DNA from: JBBRTJ01 sp038244535
GTDB taxonomy: Bacteria > Actinomycetota > Acidimicrobiia > Acidimicrobiales > Ilumatobacteraceae
Reading direction: 5' to 3'
Length of the DNA stretch: 52,381 nt
Assembly (NCBI GenBank): GCA_038244535.1
Contig: JBBRTJ010000008.1
Coordinates: 1-52,381, forward strand
Position numbers and translations under genes: made by a program. Below the pieces are notes generated by a model that made no database searches, was not told the origin of the DNA, and saw nothing but the letters and a program-made list of their open reading frames with translations. This document shows positions 8,278 through 15,844 of the stretch, piece by piece; within the stretch, counting starts at the first letter, position 1, and each line of letters begins with the position of its first letter.

Positions 8278-9321
8278 GTGAGGGCGGTGCAGCAGCAGGG
8301 CTTCGGCTCGCCCGAGGAGGCGCTCGCGCTGGTCGAGCTGCCCGAGCCGGAGCCAGGGCCCGCTGACGTCGTCGTGGCCGTCGAGGCGTGTGCGGTCAAC
8401 CACCTCGACATCGTCCAGCGCGCGGGCTGGTTCACCATGCCTGGCTTCGCGCTGCCGCACGTCCCGGGCATGGACGTGGCCGGCACGGTCGTGGCCATAG
8501 GTCGCGACGTGATGCCGAGCCAGGCCGTGGTCGGCGACCGTGTGGTCATCGACCCATCGATGTGTGAGGTGGCCGAGGGGTCCAAGCTCGCGGGGCGAGG
8601 CGACCTGTACGGGGTGCTCGGCATCATCGGGGCGACCGAGCCGGGCGGCTATGCCGAGCAGTGCCTGGCGCCGGCCAGCCACGTGCACCGCCTGCCGGCG
8701 GGCATGAGCGTGCTGGCGGCCTCGGTGTTCCCCACCGCGTGGCTCACGGCGTGGCATGCGCTCATCGAGGTCGGCGGTCTGGAACGGGGCGAGACGGTGC
8801 TGATCCATGCGGCCAACGCCGGCGTGAGCGTGGCCGCCATCCAGATCGCGCACTGGCGCGGCGCCACCGTGCTGGCCACCGCCCGCGGCGAGACGAAGTG
8901 CGCGCAGGCGCTCCAGCTTGGCGTGACCGCCGTCTGCGACAGCACGGTCGACGACGTCGTGGCCTTCGCCCGCGGCCGGACGGCGGGGCGGGGCGTCGAC
9001 CTCGTGCTCGACCACGTCGGCACGCCGCTGATCGGTCCGTCGCTGTTCTCGCTGCGCCCCCGCGGCCGCTTCGTCACCTGTGGCAACACCGCCGGCGACG
9101 AAGCCGTCATACCGTCGCTCGGGTACGTGTTCCACATGGGCATCGCCATCCTGGGTTCGGATCCGTACCGGCCGCGTGAGTTCGCCGAGGCGTGGAGCGT
9201 CTATGGCGAGCTGGCGCCGGCACCGGTGGTGGCAGCCGAGCTCGGGCTCACCGACGCCGCCGAGGCCCATCACCGCATCGAGTCCGGCTCGTTCTTCGGC
9301 AAGCTCGTCCTGCGGCCGTAG
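8278..9321 (+). CDS. Medium-chain NAD(P)-dependent oxidoreductase (quinone-reductase/zinc-alcohol-dehydrogenase superfamily)
   Basis: 347 residues. The N-terminal GroES-like domain contains VNHLDIVQRAGWF and HVPGMDVAGTV; the Rossmann part contains HAANAGVSVAAIQIAHW and the coenzyme-binding HVGTPLIG region. The structural-zinc four-Cys loop of classical alcohol dehydrogenases is not evident, and the catalytic-zinc ligands are not clear, so a quinone-reductase-like or other MDR reduction is more likely than alcohol dehydrogenation. The GTG start has a purine-rich SD 7 nt upstream. It is followed on the same strand by a methyltransferase and an amidohydrolase, possibly one small-molecule pathway. 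The substrate is unknown. Confidence 0.8.
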   Translation: MRAVQQQGFGSPEEALALVELPEPEPGPADVVVAVEACAVNHLDIVQRAGWFTMPGFALPHVPGMDVAGTVVAIGRDVMPSQAVVGDRVVIDPSMCEVAEGSKLAGRGDLYGVLGIIGATEPGGYAEQCLAPASHVHRLPAGMSVLAASVFPTAWLTAWHALIEVGGLERGETVLIHAANAGVSVAAIQIAHWRGATVLATARGETKCAQALQLGVTAVCDSTVDDVVAFARGRTAGRGVDLVLDHVGTPLIGPSLFSLRPRGRFVTCGNTAGDEAVIPSLGYVFHMGIAILGSDPYRPREFAEAWSVYGELAPAPVVAAELGLTDAAEAHHRIESGSFFGKLVLRP

Positions 9322-9347
9322 CCCTCCCTCGAATGGCCGACTCGCCC

Positions 9348-9353
9348 TACCCT
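9348..9353 (+). promoter_or_regulatory. Probable -10 of the O-methyltransferase/amidohydrolase unit
   Basis: TACCCT ends 21 nt before the ATG at 9375. It lies downstream of an in-frame ATG at 9333, which argues for the later start. Confidence 0.4.
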
Positions 9354-9374
9354 GAACTGAAGCGCACCCACACG

Positions 9375-10436
9375 ATGGCCCGCTCGGGCCGGCCCTGGCG
9401 TGACGTGAAGCCGCCACCGGCCGCACCGGTGTGGGCGGTCATCCAGGGGTTCGCCGACTACTGGGTGCTGGTCGCCGCGCTCGATCTCGGGGTGTTCGAC
9501 GCGTTGGCCCGGCGCGAGCAGGCGGGGGAGGGTCCGGCCGACCTGGAGGCCATCGCCGAAGCCGTGGGCGGGGAGCTTCGTCCGCTTGGCGCACTGGTCG
9601 ACGCGCTGGTGGCCCTCGCCTTCCTCGAGACCGTGCCGGCGGGCTACGTGCTGGCCGAGGTCACGGGCCGCTACCTCGTGCGCGGCGGCCCGGCGTCGAT
9701 GGTCGACCTCGTGGCGGTGGCCAACGGGCCGATGGACAACTGGCCGGCGCTGGCCAACACCGTGCGCACCGGGCGGCCGCCGGCACCGGTCGAGGACGAC
9801 CCTGTGGAGTTCTACCGGCCGCTCGTCGAGGCCACGTTCCCGACGCAGCACCGCGCCGCGCTGCGCCTCGGCGCTCGTATCGGCGTCGGCCGAACGCCGG
9901 GGCTGCGCGTGCTCGACCTCGGCGCGGGCGCCGGCGCCTGGTCGCTCGGCGTGCTCGTGTCCTGCCCGGCCAGCACCGCTGTCGTCAACGACCTGGCCGG
10001 CGTGGTCGAGATGGCGGGCGAGCGGGCCACCGCCATGGGCCTGGCCGATCGGGTCACGCTGCGGCCCGGCGACTACCACCAGATCGAGATCGAACCAAGG
10101 TCCTACGACCTCGTGATCGCCGCCCACGTCTGCCGGGCCGAAGGCCCCGAGGGGACCCGGCGCCTGCTGCGGCGGGCCGCCGCCGCACTGGTGCCGGGCG
10201 GGCGGATCATCGTGGCCGAGTACGCCCGCGGCACGACCCGCACCACGAACCCGTTCGCGGCCCGCATGGGCGCCACGCTCGTCGCCTCGACCACCGCGGG
10301 CGACACGCCGACCGGACCTGAGCTCGTTGCCGCGCTGCGCTCGGCCGGCTTCGAGGCCATCAGGCTGCACGAACCCATCGGAGGCCAGCAGGCCTACGTC
10401 GCCACGCTCACCCCGCCTCTCGAGGAGCAACGATGA
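9375..10436 (+). CDS. SAM-dependent O-methyltransferase (plant/fungal OMT-like, family 2)
   Basis: 353 residues. An N-terminal helical dimerisation/winged-helix region (VIQGFADYWVLVAALDLGVFDAL) is followed by a class I SAM domain with VLDLGAGAGAWSL (motif I), VVNDLAGVVEMA and the post-motif LVPGGRIIVAEY. This layout is typical of enzymes methylating hydroxyls of small aromatic or polyketide-like molecules. An earlier in-frame ATG at 9333 exists, but a -10-like hexamer lies between the two, so 9375 is preferred. The stop overlaps the next gene's ATG in an ATGA junction, so the two are translationally coupled. Confidence 0.8.
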   Translation: MARSGRPWRDVKPPPAAPVWAVIQGFADYWVLVAALDLGVFDALARREQAGEGPADLEAIAEAVGGELRPLGALVDALVALAFLETVPAGYVLAEVTGRYLVRGGPASMVDLVAVANGPMDNWPALANTVRTGRPPAPVEDDPVEFYRPLVEATFPTQHRAALRLGARIGVGRTPGLRVLDLGAGAGAWSLGVLVSCPASTAVVNDLAGVVEMAGERATAMGLADRVTLRPGDYHQIEIEPRSYDLVIAAHVCRAEGPEGTRRLLRRAAAALVPGGRIIVAEYARGTTRTTNPFAARMGATLVASTTAGDTPTGPELVAALRSAGFEAIRLHEPIGGQQAYVATLTPPLEEQR

Positions 10437-11863
10437 CCGAACCGCCGACCACCACGCAGGACGGCCCCCCTGAGCCCATCGACCTCTTGGTGCGGGGCTG
10501 GTACGTCGTCACCATGGGCCCCGAGCGCGACGTGATCCGTGACGGAGCGGTGGCCGTGCGCAACGGGGCGGTGGTGGCCGTCGGCAAGGAGGCGGACCTG
10601 CGGCAGCGCTTTGCTCCGGCCCGCACCATCGGCGGGCCCCGCTTCGTCGTCACGCCCGGCATGGTGAACTCCCACATCCACATCACGGGCGAACCGGCCA
10701 CCCGCGGTTACGTCCCCGACGACACGCCGTTCGTCGAGAACGTCTTCCACTGGCTGTGTCCGCTGTACGCGACCTACGACGCCGCCGAGGAGCGGTTGTC
10801 GGCCCAGCTGGCGGCGGTCGAGATGCTGCGCACCGGCACCACGACGTTTCTCGAAGCCGGCACCATCCACTACCTCGACGACGTCGTCGATGCGCTCAGG
10901 GGCGTGGGCATCCGCGGTCGGGTGGGGCGCTGGATCTGGGACCTGCCGCCCGAGCCCACCGCCTACCGCCAGACCACCGACGAGGCCATCGGCCATCTGG
11001 CCCGCCAACTCGCCGACTTCCCGGCGGGGCCCGCGCCGGGCGGCGAGCTGATCAGCGCGTGGTCGATCCTGGTGGGGCACACGACGGCGTCCGAGCCGCT
11101 GTGGCGGGCCGCGGTCGATCTGGCGGCCGAGCACGACGTCGGCCTGTCGTTCCACATGTCGCCGGCGCAGCTCGACCCGGATGGGTTCATCGCCGAGTTC
11201 GGGCAGCGGCCGCTCGTCCACCTCGCCGAGATCGGTGTGCTGGCGGCCCGGCCGGTCATGACGCACGTCGTGCGCATCGACGAGCACGAGCTCGACCTCC
11301 TGGTCGAGTCAGGGGCGCACGTAGCGCACTGCCCGACTACCGCGCTCAAGGTCGCGTACGGGGTGACCCAGGTCGGTCGCTTCCCCGAGATGGTGGCCCG
11401 CGGCGTGAACGTCGCCATCGGCACCGACGGCAACAACGCGTCGAACTACTCCGACCTCATGAGGGCCACCTACTTGGTGGCCGGCCTGTTCAAGGACGCT
11501 CGCTGCGACCCTGAGCTGTTCCCAGCCGAGCTCGCCTACGAGATGGCCACCCTCGGCGGCGCCCGGGCCATGGGGCTCGCCGATCACATCGGCTCGATCG
11601 AAGTCGGCAAGCGGGCCGACCTGGTGCTGCACGACACCGATCGCCCCGAGTGGCGGCCATTGCTCAACGTGGCCAACCAGCTCGTGTGGTCGGCCGATGG
11701 TCGAGGTGTGCACACGGTGGTGGTCGACGGTCGTGTCGTGGTCGAGGACAGCCGGTGCACCACGCTGGACGAGGACGCGCTGTGGCGTGACGTGCAAGCA
11801 GCGGGCGAGTCGATCACGGCGCGATCAGGACTGCCCGACAAGGCCAAGTGGCCGACCTGGTGA
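10433..11863 (+). CDS. Metal-dependent amidohydrolase/deaminase (ATZ/TRZ, MTA/SAH-deaminase-like)
   Basis: 476 residues. These enzymes hydrolyse C-N bonds of amines such as adenosine derivatives, guanine, cytosine or triazines. NSHIHITGE matches the HxH metal motif, FHMSP supplies the next His, THVVRIDEHE the following one, and AIGTDGNNASNYSD the catalytic Asp. The composite beta-domain typical of the superfamily starts the protein (VRGWYVVTMGPERDVIRDG) and recurs at the end (KRADLVLHDTD). It starts within the methyltransferase stop (ATGA) with GAGGAG 6 nt upstream. The coupling to an O-methyltransferase suggests one pathway; the substrate cannot be assigned. Confidence 0.85.
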   Translation: MTEPPTTTQDGPPEPIDLLVRGWYVVTMGPERDVIRDGAVAVRNGAVVAVGKEADLRQRFAPARTIGGPRFVVTPGMVNSHIHITGEPATRGYVPDDTPFVENVFHWLCPLYATYDAAEERLSAQLAAVEMLRTGTTTFLEAGTIHYLDDVVDALRGVGIRGRVGRWIWDLPPEPTAYRQTTDEAIGHLARQLADFPAGPAPGGELISAWSILVGHTTASEPLWRAAVDLAAEHDVGLSFHMSPAQLDPDGFIAEFGQRPLVHLAEIGVLAARPVMTHVVRIDEHELDLLVESGAHVAHCPTTALKVAYGVTQVGRFPEMVARGVNVAIGTDGNNASNYSDLMRATYLVAGLFKDARCDPELFPAELAYEMATLGGARAMGLADHIGSIEVGKRADLVLHDTDRPEWRPLLNVANQLVWSADGRGVHTVVVDGRVVVEDSRCTTLDEDALWRDVQAAGESITARSGLPDKAKWPTW

Positions 11864-11895
11864 GCTGGTCACGGTGTGATGAGGACCGACGACGG

Positions 11896-13047
11896 CTACC
11901 CGAGGGCTTGGGTCAGGTCGGCGACGAGGTCGTCGGCCGACTCGAGGCCGACTGACAGGCGCACGAGGTTGTCGGGGACCTGGAGCGGCGAGCCGGCCGC
12001 CGACGCGTGCGTCATGCGGCCCGGATGCTCGATGAGCGACTCGACGGCGCCGAGCGACTCGGCGAGCGTGAACAGCTCGGTGCGACGGACGACCTCGAGG
12101 GCGGCAGCCTCGCCTCCTCGCACGGTGAAGCTCACCATGCCGCCGAAGTCGCGCATCTGGCGGGCGGCCGCCCGGTGGCCGGGGTGGTCGGGGAGCTGTG
12201 GGTACAGGACGCGCTCGACGTTCGGGTGCCCGACCAGGAGGTCGACCACGGCGCGGGCGTTCGCACAGTGGCGATCCATGCGCACGGCCAGCGTCTTGAC
12301 GCCTCGCAGCACGAGGTAGCAGTCAAACGGCGCCGGCACCGCGCCGGCTGCGTTCTGGACGAAGCGCAAGCGTTGTGCCAGTTCGTCGTCGTCGACCGCG
12401 ATGAACCCACCCAGCACGTCAGAGTGGCCGCCGAGGTACTTGGTCGCCGAGTGCACGACGATGTCGGCGCCGAGCGACAGCGGCTGCTGGAGGTAGGGCG
12501 TGGCGAACGTGTTGTCGACCACGCACAGCGCGCCATGGCGATGGGCGAGAGCGGCGACAGCTTCGATGTCGATGCACGTGAGGAGCGGGTTGGTCGGCGT
12601 CTCGAGCCACACCATGGCGGTGTCCGCCGGCCAGTCACGCTCGAGGGCGTCGAGATCGGTCAGGTCGACGGCATGCCACGGGTGGCCGTTCGGGGCGTGC
12701 ACCTTCGAGATGAGGCGAAACGTCCCGCCGTAGGCGTCGTTGCCGAGCACCACGCCCTCGCCAGGCCCGAGCAGCCGCAGGACGTCGTCCTCGGCGGCGA
12801 GGCCCGAGGCAAAGGCCAAACCGTGTGCGGCACCTTCGAGCGAGGCGACGCAGGTCTCCAGAGCGGATCGGGTCGGGTTGCCGGACCGTGAGTACTCGTA
12901 GCCTTGGTGCACGCCGACCTGGCTCTGGGCGAACGTCGTGGACAACGTGATGGGCGTGACGACGGCGCCGCTGGCGGCATCGGGCGCCTGGCCGGCGTGG
13001 ATGGCGCGGGTCTCGAAGCCGTGGCCGGTGCGCTGCTCGTCACCCAT
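11896..13047 (-). CDS. metB: Cystathionine gamma-synthase/gamma-lyase family PLP enzyme
   Basis: 383 residues, full length for the Cys/Met-metabolism PLP family. Lys203 in SATKYLGGHSD is the PLP-binding lysine; YSRSGNPTR, VWLETPTNPLL and VVDNTFATPYLQ are standard family segments. It overlaps the end of the cystathionine beta-synthase gene by 8 bp and has GAGGAA just before its ATG, so the two are co-expressed. Next to CBS, a gamma-lyase role (cystathionine to cysteine, reverse transsulfuration) is at least as likely as gamma-synthase. Sequence alone does not separate the two activities, so the symbol follows the usual actinobacterial name. Confidence 0.88.
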   Translation of the reverse strand: MGDEQRTGHGFETRAIHAGQAPDAASGAVVTPITLSTTFAQSQVGVHQGYEYSRSGNPTRSALETCVASLEGAAHGLAFASGLAAEDDVLRLLGPGEGVVLGNDAYGGTFRLISKVHAPNGHPWHAVDLTDLDALERDWPADTAMVWLETPTNPLLTCIDIEAVAALAHRHGALCVVDNTFATPYLQQPLSLGADIVVHSATKYLGGHSDVLGGFIAVDDDELAQRLRFVQNAAGAVPAPFDCYLVLRGVKTLAVRMDRHCANARAVVDLLVGHPNVERVLYPQLPDHPGHRAAARQMRDFGGMVSFTVRGGEAAALEVVRRTELFTLAESLGAVESLIEHPGRMTHASAAGSPLQVPDNLVRLSVGLESADDLVADLTQALG

Positions 13048-14446
13048 CGCTTCCTCGATCGGTGAGGAACGACAGGACGTCGGTGCGCGTGAGGATCGAC
13101 AGCGGTCGCCCTCCGGACAGCACGAGCAGCGCCGGTGCCCGGTCGAGCATCTCGACGGCCAGCTCGACGGGCTGGCCGATGCCGATGGTGGGCAGCTTCG
13201 GGCCCATGATCGCCTCGACCGGAAGCTCCATCACCGAGCTGTCGTGGAAGACGGCGTCCATGAGCTCGAGCTCGTCGACAGCGCCGGCCACCTCGGCCGC
13301 GGCGAACGGAGGCTCGTTCTTGCAGACGGGGAGCTGTGACACTCCGTGGGCGCGCATGGTGGCGATCGCCTCGCGCACGGTGTGGGACGGGTTGACGTGG
13401 ACGAGCGGCGGGACCTCGCGGCCCCTTGCGTCCAGCACGGCGGCGACGCAGAGGTCGCACTCCTTCAAGAACCCGTAGCCCGCCAGCCAGTCGTCGTTGA
13501 ACACCCGGCTGAGGTAGCCGCGACCCGAGTCGGGGATCAGGACCACCACCAAGTCGTCGGACCCGAGCCTGGCACCGATGCGCATCGCGGCGGCGACCGC
13601 GGTGCCGCCCGATCCACCGATGAGCAACCCCTCCTCGCGGGCGACGCGTCGCGCCATGAGGAAGCTGTCCTCGTCGCTGATGGCGATGACCTCGTCGATC
13701 GTCGACGGGTCGTAGTTGGCCGGCCAGAAGTCCTCGCCGATGCCCTCCACCAGGTACGGGCGCCCCGACCCGCCGGAGTACACCGAGCCTTCGGGATCGC
13801 CCCCGATGATCTGGATCGCGGGGTTGCGTCGCTTCAGGTAGCGGCCGACGCCGGTGATGGTGCCGCCGGTGCCACAGCCGGCCACGAAGTGCGTGACGCG
13901 ACCGGCGCTCTGGCGCCAGATCTCCGGGCCGGTGGTGCGCTCGTGCGCCAGGGGGTTGTTGGGGTTGGCGTACTGGTTGGGGCGGTAGGCACCCGGGATC
14001 TCGCGCACGAGCCGCTCGGCGGTCGAGTAGTAGCTGCTCGGATCGTCGGGGGGCACCGCGACGGGGCAGACCGTGACCTCGGCCCCGTAGGCCCGCAGCA
14101 GTGCGACCTTCTCGGGGGCCACCTTGTCGGTCATCACGAACACGCAGCGGTACCCGCGCTGGGCGGCCACGATGGCCAGCCCGACCCCGGTGTTGCCCGA
14201 GGTCGGCTCGACGATGGTGCCGCCCGGTTTCAGCAGGCCGTCGCGTTCGGCCGCGTCGATCATCGCCACCGCCGGCCGGTCCTTCGAGGAGCCCCCTGGG
14301 TTCGTGGTCTCGAGCTTGGCGACCAGGGTGCAGCGCAGGTCTCGGCCCAGGTGGGAGAGCGTGACCAGTGGGGTGTTGCCGATGAGATCGAGCACGGATG
14401 CCGCGATCTCAGGCTCGGCGGGCAGCTCCGGCACCACGTCATCCAT
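13040..14446 (-). CDS. cbs: Cystathionine beta-synthase
   Basis: 468 residues. It condenses serine and homocysteine to cystathionine. The N-terminal fold-type II PLP domain has GNTPLV, the PLP lysine Lys55 in GGSSKDRP, EPTSGNTGVGLA and the phosphate loop GCGTGGTITG. Two C-terminal CBS motifs follow (PLVHVNPSHTVREAI and PVEAIMGPKLPTIG regions), as in actinobacterial CBS proteins. There is no N-terminal heme domain. It is the first gene of a two-gene unit with the downstream metB-like gene. TAGCGT ends 8 nt before the ATG. A plain cysteine synthase is the alternative, but the CBS pair and the operon partner argue for this call. Confidence 0.92.
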   Translation of the reverse strand: MDDVVPELPAEPEIAASVLDLIGNTPLVTLSHLGRDLRCTLVAKLETTNPGGSSKDRPAVAMIDAAERDGLLKPGGTIVEPTSGNTGVGLAIVAAQRGYRCVFVMTDKVAPEKVALLRAYGAEVTVCPVAVPPDDPSSYYSTAERLVREIPGAYRPNQYANPNNPLAHERTTGPEIWRQSAGRVTHFVAGCGTGGTITGVGRYLKRRNPAIQIIGGDPEGSVYSGGSGRPYLVEGIGEDFWPANYDPSTIDEVIAISDEDSFLMARRVAREEGLLIGGSGGTAVAAAMRIGARLGSDDLVVVLIPDSGRGYLSRVFNDDWLAGYGFLKECDLCVAAVLDARGREVPPLVHVNPSHTVREAIATMRAHGVSQLPVCKNEPPFAAAEVAGAVDELELMDAVFHDSSVMELPVEAIMGPKLPTIGIGQPVELAVEMLDRAPALLVLSGGRPLSILTRTDVLSFLTDRGSDG

Positions 14447-14454
14447 GGGTCAGC

Positions 14455-14460
14455 ACGCTA
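14455..14460 (-). promoter_or_regulatory. Probable leaderless -10 of the transsulfuration operon
   Basis: TAGCGT on the minus strand ends 8 nt before the ATG at 14446. Confidence 0.5.
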
Positions 14461-14510
14461 ACGGTCGTTCCCCGTCCCGACCCACGTCCAGCCGCCAGCC
14501 CGCCCCGCTG

Positions 14511-14670
14511 CGGTCACTTTCACGTTTTGACCGTCGGATTCCCCGCATGGCGGTGATCTTCACGTTTTGACCGTCGGATTCCCCGCCGGGCGGTGATCTT
14601 CACGTTTTGACCGTCGGATTCCCCGCCGGGCGGTGATCTTCACGTTTTGACCGTCGGATTCCCCGCCGGG
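14511..14670 (+). repeat. Array of four 40-bp direct repeats (left arm)
   Basis: The core CACGTTTTGACCGTCGGATT plus CCCCGC begins at 14521, 14561, 14601 and 14641, a strict 40-bp period. The 14 bp between cores are also almost identical (GGCGGTGATCTT) and include a CCGCCGGGCGG near-palindrome. The same unit recurs inverted after the next gene. This is a tandem repeat, not a CRISPR, because the spacers do not differ. Confidence 0.95.
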
Positions 14671-14717
14671 CCCTGGTCTCCAGCGCGGCCGCCGGCAACT
14701 CCGTCACAGGCCATCCG

Positions 14718-14723
14718 TAGGGT
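14718..14723 (+). promoter_or_regulatory. Probable leaderless -10 of the DUF559 gene
   Basis: TAGGGT ends 8 nt before the ATG at 14732; the repeat array ends about 50 bp upstream. Confidence 0.5.
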
Positions 14724-14731
14724 GCAATGCC

Positions 14732-15676
14732 ATGGCGGACATTGAACGAACGATCATCAACGTGGCTGCGCCGAGGCGCGGCTTGCTCCTGGTGCAGGAG
14801 TTGCACGAGGCGGGCCTCACCGACCGGCAGATCCTGCGTCGCGTCGATCAACGGCTGCTCACTCGGGTCATAGGGCCCGTGCTGCTCCTTGGGTGCCGCC
14901 CGCTCGAACGGCGCGAGCTCGCCCTGGCCTGCTGTCTCGCCGACCCGGTGTGCGTCGCTGGGTGGGGCGTCGCTGCAGACCATTGGCGCGTTCGGGGGGT
15001 GCATCTGCCAACGGTCGATGTCCTCCGCCCAGATGGTCGATCGGTGGGTGTGGGTGAGGTGCGGTGGCGAACCATGTCCGCCATGCATCCAACCGACGTC
15101 GTCACCTGCAGCGACGGACTGCGGGTGACGAGCCCGCCGCTCACCCTGTTCCACCTCGCTTGGGAGCTCACGCCTCCCCAGCTCGAGAGCGCCATCGAGG
15201 ACGCGATCAATCGTCGCCTGGTCACGATCGGCACCCTGCAGACGATGGCTCACCGCTGGTGCCGTTCGGGGCGCCCCGGTTCGACGGCATACCGGGAGGT
15301 CATCGAACCGAGGCTGCAGTTGGCGCCAGTCGGGAGCGAGCTCGAGCTGCGAATCGAGCGGGCCGTGATGGCGCTCGGCATCCCTCAACCGGTGCGCCAA
15401 TGCGCCGTGCCGGTTGGCCGAGGGATCACGTTCCACCTCGATCTGGCATGGCCCGATCTGCAGCTCGGTGTCGAGATCGATCACTTCGCCTGGCACGCCG
15501 GACGTGAGGCCGTTGCGCGCGACAAGCAGCGTGATCGGTGGTTGTCAGCCGAGGGCTGGCAGATCGTCCGTGCAGGCGACGACGACATCGACCGTGATGT
15601 CCACGCCGTCGCCAATGAGATCGCCGAGACGCATCGCCGCCGCTCGGCGGACCGTGCCGCTCGTCGTTCAGCCTGA
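14732..15676 (+). CDS. AbiEi-type winged-helix plus DUF559 (Vsr/restriction-fold) protein
   Basis: 314 residues. Residues 1-60 (GLLLVQELHEAGLTDRQILRRV) look like the N-terminal winged helix of AbiEi antitoxin-like proteins. The middle part (GLRVTSPPLTLFHLAWEL, RRLVTIGTL) is the usual linker region. From about residue 230, FHLDLAWPDLQLGVEIDHF with a downstream DKQRDRWLSAEGW resembles the very-short-patch-repair-like DUF559 fold, with Asp, Glu and His residues in plausible active-site positions. Such proteins are common and poorly understood in actinobacteria. No toxin partner is adjacent, so an antitoxin role is doubtful; a sequence-specific binding protein or nuclease is possible. The stop overlaps a 12-bp palindrome. 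The whole gene is bracketed by inverted 40-bp repeat arrays. Confidence 0.7.
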   Translation: MADIERTIINVAAPRRGLLLVQELHEAGLTDRQILRRVDQRLLTRVIGPVLLLGCRPLERRELALACCLADPVCVAGWGVAADHWRVRGVHLPTVDVLRPDGRSVGVGEVRWRTMSAMHPTDVVTCSDGLRVTSPPLTLFHLAWELTPPQLESAIEDAINRRLVTIGTLQTMAHRWCRSGRPGSTAYREVIEPRLQLAPVGSELELRIERAVMALGIPQPVRQCAVPVGRGITFHLDLAWPDLQLGVEIDHFAWHAGREAVARDKQRDRWLSAEGWQIVRAGDDDIDRDVHAVANEIAETHRRRSADRAARRSA

Positions 15677-15686
15677 CGGCGCCGTC
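15675..15686. terminator. 12-bp palindrome at the 3' end of the DUF559 gene
   Basis: GACGGCGCCGTC is a perfect palindrome overlapping the stop codon. It could be a weak terminator stem or a binding site. Confidence 0.3.
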
Positions 15687-15710
15687 CGATGGCCTGGTTG
15701 GACAGGATTC

Positions 15711-15774
15711 GTGGGGAATCTGACGGTCAAAACGCAGATGTGACCGCCAGGCGGGGAATCTGACGGTCAAAACG
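15711..15774 (-). repeat. Inverted copies of the 40-bp repeat (right arm, 2 copies)
   Basis: GGGGAATCTGACGGTCAAAA is the reverse complement of the left-arm core with one substitution (CAGATT for CGGATT). Copies start at 15711 and 15751, again 40 bp apart, and the segment between them also resembles the left spacer in reverse. Confidence 0.9.
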
Positions 15775-15784
15775 TGGAATTGAC

Positions 15785-15830
15785 GGGGACGGGGACGGGG
15801 ACCGGGACCGGGACCGGGACGGGGACCGGG
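15785..15830 (+). repeat. G-rich hexamer repeat, G-quadruplex-prone
   Basis: Eight GGGGAC or GGGACC units in tandem give eight runs of three or four G separated by two or three bases on the plus strand. It lies just downstream of the inverted repeats and 14 bp from the acyl-CoA dehydrogenase stop codon. Confidence 0.85.
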
Positions 15831-15844
15831 TCAGCGTGCTGGAT

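Noticed and set aside
14511..14670. CRISPR array
   Set aside because: Repeats have a 40-bp period, but the intervals between them are nearly identical and too short to be spacers, and no cas genes are present.
14732..15676. AbiE toxin-antitoxin pair
   Set aside because: Only the AbiEi-like protein is present. The neighbours are cbs and an acyl-CoA dehydrogenase; no AbiEii nucleotidyltransferase is adjacent.
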